A DNA stretch of 64,000 nucleotides, taken from Stappia indica (GTDB taxonomy: Bacteria > Pseudomonadota > Alphaproteobacteria > Rhizobiales > Stappiaceae). Of this stretch, positions 19,298 to 28,144 are shown in pieces. Made by a program: the position numbers and the translations under genes. Location: NCBI RefSeq assembly GCF_020177335.1, contig NZ_JAIVMG010000012.1, positions 1 to 64,000 of the forward strand. Direction: 5' to 3'. How positions within the stretch are numbered: position 1 is the first letter of the stretch; every line of letters starts with the position of its first letter. The notes below the pieces were generated by a model, which made no database searches, had not been told where the DNA came from, and saw nothing but the letters and a program-made list of their open reading frames with translations.

Positions 19298-20441
19298 AAC
19301 GGCGGGCCGCGTTCCACTCCTCGCGCACGGAGGCATCGTCCTCGCCGGCGGCCCGATCTTGCATCAGGCGCCTGAACTCCGCGTCCGACAGCAAGCGCGC
19401 CGCGGCCCAGATCGCCATGCCGCGCACCACTGGCGCCGGATCGTCGAGCAGCCGCACCACCGCCGCCACCAGCGCCGGATCGCCGGAATTGCCAGCAGCC
19501 ACCAGACAGTTGCGCAGGAACCGGTCGCGGCCGATGCGCTTGACCGGCGAGCCGGAAAACATCTGCCGGAACGCGCCGTCGTCCAGCGTCAGGAGCTCCG
19601 CCAGGCGCGGCGCCAGAAGGTCCTCCCGCGCCCGCAGCTTCGCCTCCCGCGCGACGCTGGCGAACTTGTTCCAGGGGCAAGCGGCGAGACAATCGTCGCA
19701 GCCATAGATGCGGTTGCCGATGGCAGCGCGGAAATCGTGCGGGATCGGCCCCTTGTTCTCGATGGTCAGATAGGAAATGCAGCGGCGCGCATCGAGCCGG
19801 TAGGGCGCGGGAAACGCCTTCGTCGGACAGGCATCGAGACAGGCGCGGCAGGAGCCGCAATGATCGCTCTCGCGCGCATCCGGCGGCAGGTCCAGCGTGG
19901 TGAAGATCTCAGCCAGGAACAGCCAGGAGCCCAGCCGGCGCGAGACCAGATTGGTATGCTTGCCCTGCCAGCCGATGCCGGCGGCCTCTGCCAGCGGCTT
20001 TTCCATCACCGGCGCGGTGTCGACGAACACCTTGACCTCGCCTTCCACCTCCATCCGCCGCGCCCGGGCGAGCAGATGCTGCGCCAGCTCCTTCAGCCGC
20101 CCTTTCATGATGTCGTGATAGTCGCGGTTGCGGGCATAGACCGAGATCGTCGCCCGGTCGGGCTGGTCGAGGGTCACCCGCGGATCGACCTCGGGTCCAT
20201 AGGACAGCCCGAGCGAAATGACGCTGCGCACCTCGGGCCAGAGGCCGCGCGGATCGGCCCGGCGTTCGGCCGTCTCGTCCATCCACGCCATGGAGCCGTG
20301 ATGGCCATCGCTCAGGAAGCGGGCAAGCCGATCACCGGTACCGATCCCCTCAAGGGCATCGGCCGTGGTCACCCGGCAGTCGTCGAACCCGAGGGCGTGG
20401 GCCTTTTCCACCAGCGCCCGTTTCAGTTTCTCGCCGCGCAC
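19287..20441 (-). CDS. queG: Epoxyqueuosine reductase QueG
   Basis: Last step of queuosine synthesis in tRNA: reduction of epoxyqueuosine using a cobalamin and two 4Fe-4S clusters. I start it at the GTG at 20441 ([20 protein letters not shown]), six bases after the upstream gene's stop, giving 384 residues, the family length; the longer frame runs through that gene. Cluster motifs [16 protein letters not shown] and [13 protein letters not shown] are intact, and [24 protein letters not shown] is the conserved cobalamin-domain segment. A C-terminal HEAT-like stretch ([19 protein letters not shown]) follows. It lies immediately downstream of the FzlA-like gene on the minus strand and converges on rppH with an 11-base overlap. 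Confidence 0.95.
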   Translation of the reverse strand: MRGEKLKRALVEKAHALGFDDCRVTTADALEGIGTGDRLARFLSDGHHGSMAWMDETAERRADPRGLWPEVRSVISLGLSYGPEVDPRVTLDQPDRATISVYARNRDYHDIMKGRLKELAQHLLARARRMEVEGEVKVFVDTAPVMEKPLAEAAGIGWQGKHTNLVSRRLGSWLFLAEIFTTLDLPPDARESDHCGSCRACLDACPTKAFPAPYRLDARRCISYLTIENKGPIPHDFRAAIGNRIYGCDDCLAACPWNKFASVAREAKLRAREDLLAPRLAELLTLDDGAFRQMFSGSPVKRIGRDRFLRNCLVAAGNSGDPALVAAVVRLLDDPAPVVRGMAIWAAARLLSDAEFRRLMQDRAAGEDDASVREEWNAARRFRR

Positions 20442-20446
20442 CGTGC

Positions 20447-21139
20447 CTAGAAATCCAGATCCGCGTAGCTCGGCGCCGGCGGCATGCCCAGCATCTTTTC
20501 CGACAGAAGAGGACGGAAGGACGGACGCGATTTGACCCGCGCGTACCAGGCCTTCACGTTTTCCTCCTCCGCCCATGTCACCTCACCCAGATAGTCGGCG
20601 CAGGACAATTCGGCCGCCACCGCAAGGTCGGCAAAGGTCAGCTTCTCGCCGGCAAGCCAGTTCCGCGCCGCTGCAAGATAGCCGAAATAGCGCAGGTGAT
20701 GGCCGATATTCGCCCGCGCCGCCCGGAGGCTTGCCGAATCAGGCGAGCCACCGCCCATGGAGGCGGGCATTTCCTGCTTGTAGATCCGCTCGCGCACGAA
20801 CGGACCGACCACCTCGCCATCCAGCTTGTTCAGGGCCCAGTCGACCAGCCGCCGGGTTTCCGCCCGCGCTTCCGGATGGTCCGGCATCAACCGGCGGTCG
20901 CCGACCGCATAACCGCGGGTCTCGTCCAGATACTCCATGATCGCATAGGCCCCGCAGATCGGCGGCCCCTCGTATTCCTGAAGAACCGGTACGGTGCCGG
21001 CGGCGTTCAGCATCAGGAAGCCGCGTCGCCGCTCCCAGGGTCGCTCCGCGACCAGCTCCACCTTGGCGCCGTATTCAGCCAGCACAAGGCGGATGAAGCG
21101 GGATGCAGGGGAGAAGGGGTGATGATACAGGGTGAGCAT
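20447..21139 (-). CDS. fzlA: Glutathione S-transferase-fold protein, probable FtsZ-binding FzlA
   Basis: The 230-residue product has a GST N-terminal thioredoxin-like domain ([20 protein letters not shown], then [20 protein letters not shown] with the cis-proline) and an all-helical C-terminal domain ([20 protein letters not shown]). The N-terminal signature HHPFSPASR, the WERR segment and the conserved C-terminal tail PSYADLDF are what I associate with alphaproteobacterial FzlA, a GST homologue that binds and curves FtsZ filaments and is needed for division in Caulobacter. FzlA proteins do not need glutathione. It sits six bases upstream of queG, probably in one transcript. A plain metabolic GST is the alternative. 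Confidence 0.7.
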   Translation of the reverse strand: MLTLYHHPFSPASRFIRLVLAEYGAKVELVAERPWERRRGFLMLNAAGTVPVLQEYEGPPICGAYAIMEYLDETRGYAVGDRRLMPDHPEARAETRRLVDWALNKLDGEVVGPFVRERIYKQEMPASMGGGSPDSASLRAARANIGHHLRYFGYLAAARNWLAGEKLTFADLAVAAELSCADYLGEVTWAEEENVKAWYARVKSRPSFRPLLSEKMLGMPPAPSYADLDF

Positions 21140-21306
21140 AAGAGGATCGTAACCGGTTGCGGTTAATCAAACGATGCATGACGCGCCGGTTTGCGGCCTG
21201 TATGAACAGCCGGCACGCGCCCATATAGGCCGGCGCGCGGCAATGCACAACGTATGTCGCATCCCGTCCGTGTCCTTCCCCGGCCGGATCCTGAAACCAG
21301 AGAGAA

Positions 21307-22119
21307 ATGCCCATGCAAACGGAGACGCTCGTCGGAGCCCTGATCCTCGGTCTGGTCGAAGGGCTGACGGAGTTCATTCCGGTTTCCTCGACAGGGCATA
21401 TCCTGCTGCTCGGTCATTTCATCGGTTTCAACAGCACCGGCAAGACCTTCGAGGTTCTGATCCAGCTCGGTGCGATCCTGGCGATCCTGACGGTCTATGC
21501 CAGCCGCCTTTTGACCATCGCCGCCGACCTGCCGACCAGCCCGGCGGCGCGGCGCTTCGTTATCGGTATCCTGCTCGCCTTCCTGCCGGCCGCCGTGATC
21601 GGCGTGCTCGCCCACGGTTACATCAAGACGGTGCTGTTCTATTCACCCGCCCTGATCTGCACCACGCTGCTGGTCGGCGGCATCGTCCTTCTGGCGATCG
21701 ACCGGATGCCGCTGAAACCGCGCTATCACGATGCCATGGACTATCCGCTGTGGCTGTGCCTTGCCATCGGCTTCTGCCAGACGCTGGCGATGGTTCCCGG
21801 CGTCTCCCGCTCGGGCGCAACCATTGCCGGCGCGCTGCTTTTGGGAACCGACAAGCGCTCGGCGGCGGAATTTTCCTTCTTCCTGGCCATGCCGACCATG
21901 GCCGGCGCCTTCGCCTATGACCTGTTCAAGAATCGCGACGTGCTGTCGATGGACGATGCGACGGTGATCACGGTCGGCTTCATCGCCGCCTTCGTGACGG
22001 CGGTGTTCGTGGTGCGCGGGCTGCTCGATTTCGTCAGCAAGCATGGGTTCGCGCCCTTCGCCTGGTGGCGCATTCTGGTCGGCCTTGCCGGCTTCGCAGG
22101 CCTTTATCTCGTCGGATAG
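21307..22119 (+). CDS. uppP: Undecaprenyl-diphosphatase (BacA/UppP)
   Basis: Recycles the lipid carrier of peptidoglycan and polysaccharide synthesis by removing a phosphate from undecaprenyl pyrophosphate on the periplasmic side; excess confers bacitracin resistance. The 270-residue integral membrane protein has the two family motifs: [20 protein letters not shown] (residues about 13-32, catalytic glutamates and the SSTGH segment) and [19 protein letters not shown] (around 160-178). About eight membrane segments are visible. The start may be the ATG at 21307 or the one at 21313; GAGAGAA lies just upstream. It is transcribed divergently from the FzlA-like gene and convergently with the WYL regulator. 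Confidence 0.96.
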   Translation: MPMQTETLVGALILGLVEGLTEFIPVSSTGHILLLGHFIGFNSTGKTFEVLIQLGAILAILTVYASRLLTIAADLPTSPAARRFVIGILLAFLPAAVIGVLAHGYIKTVLFYSPALICTTLLVGGIVLLAIDRMPLKPRYHDAMDYPLWLCLAIGFCQTLAMVPGVSRSGATIAGALLLGTDKRSAAEFSFFLAMPTMAGAFAYDLFKNRDVLSMDDATVITVGFIAAFVTAVFVVRGLLDFVSKHGFAPFAWWRILVGLAGFAGLYLVG

Positions 22120-22153
22120 CGGCCCTCGCGGTGTCCGGCGCTCAGCCCAGCGC

Positions 22154-23155
22154 TCACCCCGCCCCCTGGGCCATCGCCGCCAGATCACGAGCAAGCTGCC
22201 GGCGCAACGCTTCCGGGGCCTGCAGTTCGGCGCCCGGCCCGAGCCAACGCACCAGCGGCAGCACCATCTCAGGGTCGATGCTCGGCAGGCGGACGGTCAC
22301 CCGTCCGCCCCTTTCCGGCGTGAAGGCGGCGTGGCGATGATACCAGTCCCGCATCAACAGGTTTGCCTGCGCACCGGTGATGCTGATCGTCGATATCTCG
22401 CCCTCCTGCTCCCAGCGGCGCATGGCCCGCGACAGCCATTTGCGGCCGGTGTGATGGGTGACGGAAAACTCCGGATCGATGCGGGCGGCCATGCCGCTGA
22501 CCTCGATCTCCCGCACCCGGTCGGCCCGCAGGAACCGTTCGGCGACCAGATCCACGTCCCAGCCGATCAGGTACCAGCGGTCGCGGTCGAACAGGATGCC
22601 GCGCGGCTCCAGATCATAGGCCCGCCGCCGGTCACGATAGGGGTTCTCGTGAACAAGCCGCACCCTGCGCCCGGCCAACAGCCCTTGCATGAAGCCGTCG
22701 ACCGCGCCTTGCATATCGCCGGACCCGAACATGTCCGGTTCGGGATGAAAGATATCCGGCGGCGGGCATTCGATGCCGACAATGCGCTCGCCTTGCGCGA
22801 AAAGCTCCCGCGCGGCGCGCGGTAACGAGGCCAACAGTTTGCCCTCCGCCGCATCCAGCTCCCGAAGCAGCGGCGTCGCCTTCAGGCCGCGCACCAGTGC
22901 CAGCGCCACCAGCAGCGCAGCGGTTTCCCCCCGACTGAGAGCGATCGGCGGCTGAATATAGTCCTGCGCCAAGCGGTAGCCGCCCTCGGCGCCGCGCGCC
23001 GCCTCCACCGGAATGCCCAACGCCAGCAGCCGGTCGACATCGCGATAGATCGTCCTTAGCGACACACCGAATCGCTCGGCCAGCTCGCTCGCTGTCCGCA
23101 GGCGCCCGCCGGTCAAAAGCATCAGGATGCCAAGCGCCCGCTCGATCGGATTCAT
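22154..23155 (-). CDS. YafY-type transcriptional regulator (HTH plus WYL domain)
   Basis: The ATG at 23155 (MNPIERALGILMLLTG) has GGAG six bases upstream and gives 333 residues; an ATG seven codons earlier is less likely. The N-terminus is a DeoR/HTH_11-type winged helix (ASELAERFGVSLRTIYRDVD). The middle and C-terminus form a WYL domain: RDRRRAYDLEPRGILFDRDR then WYLIGWD, with AERFLRADRVREIEV after it, and a WCX-like C-terminal extension. WYL domains bind ligands, often nucleotides or nucleic acid. A 13-bp inverted repeat about 100 bp upstream (23257-23290), between this gene and a divergent DUF1127 gene, is the likely operator. The ligand is unknown. Confidence 0.92.
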   Translation of the reverse strand: MNPIERALGILMLLTGGRLRTASELAERFGVSLRTIYRDVDRLLALGIPVEAARGAEGGYRLAQDYIQPPIALSRGETAALLVALALVRGLKATPLLRELDAAEGKLLASLPRAARELFAQGERIVGIECPPPDIFHPEPDMFGSGDMQGAVDGFMQGLLAGRRVRLVHENPYRDRRRAYDLEPRGILFDRDRWYLIGWDVDLVAERFLRADRVREIEVSGMAARIDPEFSVTHHTGRKWLSRAMRRWEQEGEISTISITGAQANLLMRDWYHRHAAFTPERGGRVTVRLPSIDPEMVLPLVRWLGPGAELQAPEALRRQLARDLAAMAQGAG

Positions 23156-23256
23156 CGTCCGCTCCTCCTCGCCCACCGGCGGCCCATGGCGCTGTCACCG
23201 CGCCAGTCAAGTCAGGCACCGGTCCGGCCCCCTTGTCGGAAAAGCGAACATACCAT

Positions 23257-23290
23257 GATCAAACCTGACTCCCTGCTGTCAGGTTTGATC
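23257..23290. promoter_or_regulatory. 13-bp inverted repeat, probable operator of the WYL regulator
   Basis: GATCAAACCTGAC (23257-23269) and GTCAGGTTTGATC (23278-23290) are perfect reverse complements separated by eight bases. The palindrome lies in the divergent region between the regulator (start 23155) and the DUF1127 gene (start 23339), where an autoregulatory operator is expected. As an RNA hairpin it would lack a T-run, which argues against a terminator. Confidence 0.7.
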
Positions 23291-23338
23291 CGCGAGCATG
23301 TGAATGACGCCACTTGTCCACATCCGGAGACCGGGAAC

Positions 23339-23614
23339 ATGTCCTGCGCACAAACCGCCACCGCTTCACAGCGCCGCCGCCGATCCACACCCACACGGCT
23401 GATCCAAGCCCTTGTCGCATGGCTGCGCCTGCAACGCAGGCTACGCAAGACAACGCGCCTTCTCGACGGGCTCGATGAGCGCGCCTTGCAGGACATCGGC
23501 CTTTGTCGCCATCCGGCAGGCTATGACACGCTGCGCAGCCGACCGGATCACGACCCCGCGCTGCTGCGGGCGCTGGGGCATGCCTACGGCCTCTGGCCCC
23601 GGGACGGGCGCTGA
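23339..23614 (+). CDS. DUF1127 (YjiS-like) small protein
   Basis: The ATG at 23339 (MSCAQTATASQRRRRSTPTR) has GGAG about nine bases upstream; the in-frame ATG at 23255 would start inside the operator palindrome and is rejected. The 91-residue product contains the DUF1127 signature LRKTTRLLDGLDERALQDIG followed by LCR, with an arginine-rich N-terminal region. DUF1127 proteins are small, basic and arginine-rich; some contribute to sRNA turnover and phosphate metabolism in Agrobacterium and Rhodobacter. It is divergent from the WYL regulator and probably under its control. It ends before a strong bidirectional terminator. Confidence 0.8.
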   Translation: MSCAQTATASQRRRRSTPTRLIQALVAWLRLQRRLRKTTRLLDGLDERALQDIGLCRHPAGYDTLRSRPDHDPALLRALGHAYGLWPRDGR

Positions 23615-23635
23615 TTCGCCCCCTTCCAATAAAAA

Positions 23636-23679
23636 TCGGCCGGCCGCGCAATCAAGCGCGGCCGGCCGAGAATGTTTTT
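23636..23679. terminator. Bidirectional terminator between DUF1127 and the NDUFA9-like gene
   Basis: A 14-base perfect stem, TCGGCCGGCCGCGC (23636-23649) with GCGCGGCCGGCCGA (23656-23669), has loop AATCAA. AATAAAAA precedes it and GTTTTT follows, giving a U-run on either strand for the two convergent genes. Confidence 0.88.
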
Positions 23680-23703
23680 GCCTTCAGAGAAGGAAGGACG
23701 GGG

Positions 23704-24675
23704 TCAGGGTTCCGCGCGATGGGCGTCGTATTGGCCGTGTTCGCGGAAGCGCTCCAGATAGGTCGGCAGGATCGCCGCCAGCGTGCGCGGTTCGATACCG
23801 AGCCCCTGCAGCGTCCGGCCGTCCTCCGCCGCCACCTCATCGACCACGTTGTCGATCTTCAGAAGCTCGACCTGATCGACGGTGAGCGGCGCCCCCGGCA
23901 GAAGCTGGAGCAAATAGGCCTGCAGCCGCGCCACACCGAAGGGAATCGGCAAGAGCAGCCGCTTGCGGCGAATCACCTGCAGCATCAGCTCCATGCAGGC
24001 GCGGAAGCTCTTCACTTCCGGTCCGCCGAGCTCATAGATCGCGCCGGGCTTTGCCTCGCCCTCGACCGCGCGGGCCACGGCCTCGGCCACATCACCGACA
24101 AACACCGGCTGGAACTTTGTCTCAGCACCGATCAGCGGCAGCACCGGCGAGAGCCGCGCCATTGCCGCGAATCGGTTGAAGAAACCATCCTCGGGGCCAA
24201 AAAGAATGGAGGGGCGCAGGATCACCGCCTGCGGCTGAACCTCGAACATCCCGACTTCGCCGGCCGCCTTGGAGCGGCCATAGGCAGAGGGGCTTTCCGG
24301 GTCGGCGCCGATCGCCGAGATATGCACCACCCGGTCGATACCTTCGGCACGGGCCGCCTCGGCGATGGCGCGCGGACCGAAGGCCTGCACCGCATCGAAG
24401 GACTGGGACCCAGCCTCATGCAGGATGCCCACCAGATTGACCACCGCATCCGCGCCGGCGACGGCCCGGTCGATGGACCAGCGGTGGCGCAGGTTGGCCT
24501 GGACGGGCATGATCTGCCCGACGGCGCCAAGCGGCTGCACATGCTCGGCCAGATCGGGCCGGCGTACGGCGACGCGCACCCGATAGCCCCGGCGCGCGAG
24601 CGCGCGCACCACATGGCGTCCAAGAAAGCCCGACCCGCCAAAAACGGTAACCAGTTTGCCATTGAGCGCGGTCAT
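23704..24675 (-). CDS. NAD(P)-binding epimerase-like protein, complex I NDUFA9 family
   Basis: The ATG at 24675 (MTALNGKLVTVFGGSGFLGR) has GGAG eight bases upstream, giving 323 residues. The extended SDR fold shows the Rossmann motif GGSGFLGRHVV, NLVGILHEAGSQSF, VHISAIGADPESPSAYGRSK (with the YxxxK pair) and FGPEDGFFNRFAAMARL. These match the NDUFA9/39-kDa subunit family of complex I accessory proteins, which bind NADPH and stabilise the complex in mitochondria and alphaproteobacteria; many bacterial members are annotated as complex I NDUFA9 subunit family. Whether it joins complex I here cannot be told. It stands alone on the minus strand and converges on DUF1127. Confidence 0.88.
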   Translation of the reverse strand: MTALNGKLVTVFGGSGFLGRHVVRALARRGYRVRVAVRRPDLAEHVQPLGAVGQIMPVQANLRHRWSIDRAVAGADAVVNLVGILHEAGSQSFDAVQAFGPRAIAEAARAEGIDRVVHISAIGADPESPSAYGRSKAAGEVGMFEVQPQAVILRPSILFGPEDGFFNRFAAMARLSPVLPLIGAETKFQPVFVGDVAEAVARAVEGEAKPGAIYELGGPEVKSFRACMELMLQVIRRKRLLLPIPFGVARLQAYLLQLLPGAPLTVDQVELLKIDNVVDEVAAEDGRTLQGLGIEPRTLAAILPTYLERFREHGQYDAHRAEP

Positions 24676-24810
24676 GCCTGTCGCTCCCCTGCCGCAGTGA
24701 ATTTTTTTCCGCACGCATTATCGCCCGGGTTTCTGCAGGTCTCATAGCCCTTGCGCCGGCGTCTGTGAAGGGCAGTTGTGTATGAACTGCATTTGATCGC
24801 AAAAGGGCCG

Positions 24811-24838
24811 TTGACAAGCCCGCGAACGACCCTTAGAA
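24811..24838 (+). promoter_or_regulatory. Promoter of tRNA-Leu
   Basis: A perfect TTGACA (24811-24816) is followed after 16 bases by TTAGAA (24833-24838), ending 12 bases before the mature tRNA 5' end. The 175-bp region upstream to 24675 holds no gene. Confidence 0.8.
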
Positions 24839-24850
24839 GCGCTTTCAACG

Positions 24851-24937
24851 GCCCAGGTGGCGGAATTGGTAGACGCGCTAGCTTCAGGTGCTAGTGCTCG
24901 AAAGGGCGTGGAGGTTCGAGTCCTCTCCTGGGCACCA
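24851..24937 (+). tRNA. tRNA-Leu (anticodon CAG)
   Basis: Acceptor GCCCAGG pairs with CCTGGGC, the D-arm is GGCGGAATTGGTAGACGC, the anticodon stem CTAGC/GCTAG encloses TTCAGGT (anticodon CAG, codon CUG), a long class II variable arm follows, and the T-arm is GGAGG-TTCGAGT-CCTCT. The discriminator A is followed by an encoded CCA. Confidence 0.97.
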
Positions 24938-24980
24938 AATTCCGATTTCAGGTTTTCCAATTCGGCCTGAAATTCGACAA

Positions 24981-25008
24981 AAAGGTCCGGCTCTGCCGGG
25001 CCTTTTTT
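24981..25008 (+). terminator. Rho-independent terminator of tRNA-Leu
   Basis: AAGGTCCGGC (24982-24991) pairs with GCCGGGCCTT (24995-25004) with one G-U pair and a TCT loop, then a run of six T's. It lies 44 bases after the tRNA. Confidence 0.9.
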
Positions 25009-25150
25009 CGTTTCCGGGGTCCGGGGCGGTTTTCCGCCGCCCCGCTCCGCCCGGCCTGGCGCCGATCTGCAAGCACCACCTCCTTCCGCAAGTGATGGAC
25101 GCATCCGGCAAAGGGCACTATCTAGGGGCCGGCCGAAGAAAGGATGCCCC

Positions 25151-25771
25151 ATGACCATTCGCCTGCACCGCAAGGACCTTGCCGATCTCAGCGCCTATGA
25201 GGGTGTCGATGCCGTTGCCATCGATACGGAAACGCTGGGCCTGAGGCCGCATCGCGACCGGCTGTGCGTGGTGCAGCTTTCCCCCGGCGACGGCACGGCG
25301 GATGTGGTGCAGATCGAGCGCGGCCAGACCGAGGCGCCGAACCTCGTCCGGCTGCTGTCCGATACGTCGAAAACCAAGATCTTCCACTTCGCCCGATTCG
25401 ACCTGGCCGTGCTGCAGCAGTACCTTGGCGTGATGTGCACCCCGGTCTGGTGCACCAAGATCGCCTCCAAGCTGGTGCGCACCTACACCGACCGGCATGG
25501 GCTGAAGGACCTGACCCGCGAGCTGCTCGGCGTCGACCTGTCCAAGCAGCAGCAAAGCTCGGACTGGGCCGCGGAGACCCTGACCGAGGCGCAGCTCGCC
25601 TATGCCGCCTCGGACGTGCTTTACCTGCACCGCTTGAAGGCGCGGCTGGAAGAACGGCTGGCGCGCGAAGAACGCACGGAGCTGGCCGCCGCCTGCTATG
25701 ACTTCCTGCCGACCCGCGCCCGGCTCGATCTCGCCGCCTGGGACGACACGGACATCTTCGCGCATTCCTGA
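25151..25771 (+). CDS. Ribonuclease D, short form (DEDDy 3'-5' exonuclease)
   Basis: The 206-residue product is only the exonuclease domain and lacks the HRDC domains of E. coli RNase D, as is usual for the second, shorter RNase D of Alphaproteobacteria. The DEDDy residues are visible: D25 and E27 in AIDTETLGL, an aspartate in FHFARFDLAVL near 84, and Y-x3-D in LAYAASDVLYLHRL near 151. HGLKDLTRELLGVDLSKQQQ is the conserved segment before the last motif. It trims 3' ends of tRNA and other structured RNA. The ATG at 25151 follows GGATGCCCC. It precedes the lptCAB genes by about 130 bp, a common arrangement in Hyphomicrobiales. Confidence 0.93.
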   Translation: MTIRLHRKDLADLSAYEGVDAVAIDTETLGLRPHRDRLCVVQLSPGDGTADVVQIERGQTEAPNLVRLLSDTSKTKIFHFARFDLAVLQQYLGVMCTPVWCTKIASKLVRTYTDRHGLKDLTRELLGVDLSKQQQSSDWAAETLTEAQLAYAASDVLYLHRLKARLEERLAREERTELAAACYDFLPTRARLDLAAWDDTDIFAHS

Positions 25772-25903
25772 TCGGGCCTGATCGGCACGTCCGGCGCGGG
25801 TCGACCGCTCCGCCCCCCGCGCCACGCAGACAAGACCTGCCGTCCGGGGTATACAGACATGGGGCCGCGCCATGGGGGCGCGCCCACACCAGCCTTGACG
25901 ACC

Positions 25904-26590
25904 ATGGACCAGCACGCCTCACCGCTCCACGCGCCGAACTGCGATCCGGCTCCCGATGCGGATCCCCGCCGGGCCGGCGAGATGGCCAGCGCCCAGCGGG
26001 CGGCGCGGCGCCACAGCCGGCGGGTGCGGCTGTTGCGGCTCGTCATTCCAGGGCTCGGTTTCCTGTTGCTTCTCGCCATCGTCGGCGCGGTTGCCGTCAA
26101 CAGCTACCTTTCCAGCCTGGGCTTCGGCCCCATCAGCCTGACAGCCGACGGTCTCGTCATGGACAATCCGGAATTGTCCGGTCACGATGGCGACCGCTCC
26201 TATCGGGTGTCCGCCGATCGGGCGATCCAGCGCATCAGCGACCCGCGAATGATCGACCTTGAACGGATCGTCGCCGACCTGCGCCTGTCCGCCGAACAAC
26301 AGGTCGCCTTGCGCGCGGCGCGTGGCACCTACAACAGCGGCGCGGAAACGCTCGATCTTGCCGACGGTATCGATGTGGAGACCAACACCGGAGAGAAGGC
26401 CCGGTTCGGTTCGTTGCGTATCTTTCTGGACAGCGGCCGCATCGACACCGATGACGCCGCGACCTTCACCTCCTCTTTCGGCTCGCTGCGTGCGGCGCGG
26501 ATGCGCTTCAATCAGGAGACGGGTACACTGACCTTTTCGGATGGCATCTCCATGACCGTCATTCCGCCCAATCAGGAGAGCAAACGATGA
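25904..26590 (+). CDS. lptC: LPS export protein LptC
   Basis: Bitopic inner-membrane component of the LPS transport machine that passes LPS from LptB2FG to LptA. The ATG at 25904 (MDQHASPLHAPN) gives 228 residues; an earlier ATG at 25859 is possible. A single transmembrane segment lies at about 45-68 (VIPGLGFLLLLAIVGAVAVN), followed by a periplasmic jellyroll domain with the LptC features LTADGLVMDNPELSG, YRVSADRAIQ and ARGTYNSGAETLDLADGIDV. The stop overlaps the lptA ATG (ATGA), so the two are translationally coupled. Confidence 0.92.
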   Translation: MDQHASPLHAPNCDPAPDADPRRAGEMASAQRAARRHSRRVRLLRLVIPGLGFLLLLAIVGAVAVNSYLSSLGFGPISLTADGLVMDNPELSGHDGDRSYRVSADRAIQRISDPRMIDLERIVADLRLSAEQQVALRAARGTYNSGAETLDLADGIDVETNTGEKARFGSLRIFLDSGRIDTDDAATFTSSFGSLRAARMRFNQETGTLTFSDGISMTVIPPNQESKR

Positions 26591-27147
26591 TCCCCATCCA
26601 GCGCATGCGGGCCGCCCTCCGTGCCCTTGGCGTGATCGGCCTTATTGCCGTCGCCCCGGCCGCGAGTGCCCAGACCTTTTCCGACGCCTTCGCCGGCTTC
26701 GGCTCCAACGACCGGGAACCGATCCAGATCGAGGCCAAGGAACTGAAGGTGCAGGACAAGAGCCAGAGCGCGGTGTTCTCCGGCGATGTGGTGGTAACCC
26801 AGGGCGAGGCCACGCTGAAGACGCAGAAGCTGATCGTTCATTACGACGGATCGGCTGCGGGCGGGGTCAATCAGCGCATTTCCCGGCTGGAAGCCAGCGG
26901 ACGGGTCTACATCGCCTCCAAGGACCAGACGGCGACCGGCGAGAACGCCACCTTCGACATGAACCGCCAGCTGATGGTGATGACCGGCAAGGAAGTGGTG
27001 CTGTCCCAGGGCCCCAACGTGGTGGTCGGCAATCGGCTGACGGTCAATCTCAAGACCGGGCAGGCCGATCTGGAGGCGCCGAAGAGCGGCCGGGTCAAGG
27101 TGCTGATCCAGCCGAAAAGCCTCAACGAGGGCGCGCCACGGAACTGA
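26587..27147 (+). CDS. lptA: LPS transport periplasmic protein LptA
   Basis: Periplasmic bridge protein of LPS transport. The 186-residue product begins with a signal peptide cleaved near PAASA-QTF (about residue 28). The OstA-like domain follows: PIQIEAKELKVQDKSQSAVF (start), SGDVVVTQGEATLKTQKLIV, ATGENATFDMNRQLMVMTG and VVVGNRLTVNLKTGQADLE are the repeated beta-strand units that polymerise into the transenvelope bridge. It overlaps lptC by four bases and precedes lptB by about 85 bp, forming the lptC-lptA-lptB-rpoN-hpf-ptsN cluster well known in Proteobacteria. Confidence 0.94.
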   Translation: MIPIQRMRAALRALGVIGLIAVAPAASAQTFSDAFAGFGSNDREPIQIEAKELKVQDKSQSAVFSGDVVVTQGEATLKTQKLIVHYDGSAAGGVNQRISRLEASGRVYIASKDQTATGENATFDMNRQLMVMTGKEVVLSQGPNVVVGNRLTVNLKTGQADLEAPKSGRVKVLIQPKSLNEGAPRN

Positions 27148-27232
27148 CCCCTCGACAGGGCGGCCGGCGGCACCTAAATCTGGCCGGCAAGCCCGACTGA
27201 CCCCTTTGGCCCCGAGACCGCTGGACCGACCC

Positions 27233-28048
27233 GTGAAACTGTTTTCCTTTCTGCATGGATCAAGGACCAATGGCGAGGCCGGCTCACCCGCACCGAACGG
27301 GGCAGCGGCGGCCCCGGAAGCGGAAGCCGGCCTTCTGGTCGTCGATGGCATCGGCAAGAGCTACAAGCGCCGTCAGGTGGTGCGCCACGTGGGCCTGCAT
27401 GTGCGCCGGGGCGAGGCGGTCGGCCTGCTCGGGCCGAACGGCGCGGGCAAGACCACCTGTTTTTACATGATCACCGGGCTGATCCAGCCGGATCATGGCA
27501 CCATTCGCCTCGATGGCTTCGACATCACGCGCCTGCCCATGTACCGGCGCGCGCGGCTTGGCATCGGCTATCTGCCGCAGGAGGCCTCGATCTTCCGTGG
27601 CCTGTCGGTGGAAGACAACATCCGCGCCGTTCTTGAGGTGGTGGAGCCGGACAAGCGGCAACGGACGCAGGATCTGGAATCCCTGCTGGAAGAGTTCGGC
27701 GTCAGCCATCTGCGCAAATCGCCGGCCATCGCCCTGTCCGGCGGTGAACGCCGACGGGTGGAAATCGCCCGTGCGCTGGCCAGCCGGCCGGCCTTCATGC
27801 TGCTTGACGAACCGTTTGCCGGCATCGACCCGATCGCCGTCGGCGACATCCAGCATCTGGTGCGCCACCTCACCAAGCGCGGCATCGGTGTCCTGATTAC
27901 CGATCACAACGTGCGCGAGACGCTGGGACTGATCGACCGGGCCTATATCATCGCCGCGGGCGAGGTGCTCACCGAAGGCTCCCCTTACGATATCGTCGCC
28001 AACCCTGACGTGCGCCGTCTTTACCTTGGCGAACAGTTTACGCTTTGA
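27233..28048 (+). CDS. lptB: LPS export ABC transporter ATP-binding protein LptB
   Basis: ATPase that powers LptFG. The start is uncertain: GTG at 27233 (VKLFSFLHGSRTNGEAG, 271 residues) or TTG at 27206. An Ala/Pro-rich extension of about 35 residues precedes the ABC domain and is longer than in E. coli (241 residues). Walker A is GLLGPNGAGKTTCFYMITGL, the Q-loop is YLPQEAS, the signature ALSGGERRRVEIARAL, Walker B FMLLDEPFAGIDPIAV, and the switch histidine is in VLITDHNVRETL. This H/Q pattern is typical of LptB. It is followed 96 bp later by rpoN. Confidence 0.94.
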   Translation: MKLFSFLHGSRTNGEAGSPAPNGAAAAPEAEAGLLVVDGIGKSYKRRQVVRHVGLHVRRGEAVGLLGPNGAGKTTCFYMITGLIQPDHGTIRLDGFDITRLPMYRRARLGIGYLPQEASIFRGLSVEDNIRAVLEVVEPDKRQRTQDLESLLEEFGVSHLRKSPAIALSGGERRRVEIARALASRPAFMLLDEPFAGIDPIAVGDIQHLVRHLTKRGIGVLITDHNVRETLGLIDRAYIIAAGEVLTEGSPYDIVANPDVRRLYLGEQFTL

Positions 28049-28144
28049 AGCAGGCTTGGCGTTGAGGTAGAATGCAAGAAGCGGACCAAACGGAACCGAC
28101 CGACGATCCGCCGCATTCTTCAGCCGAGCCTTTCCGGGAGCCTC

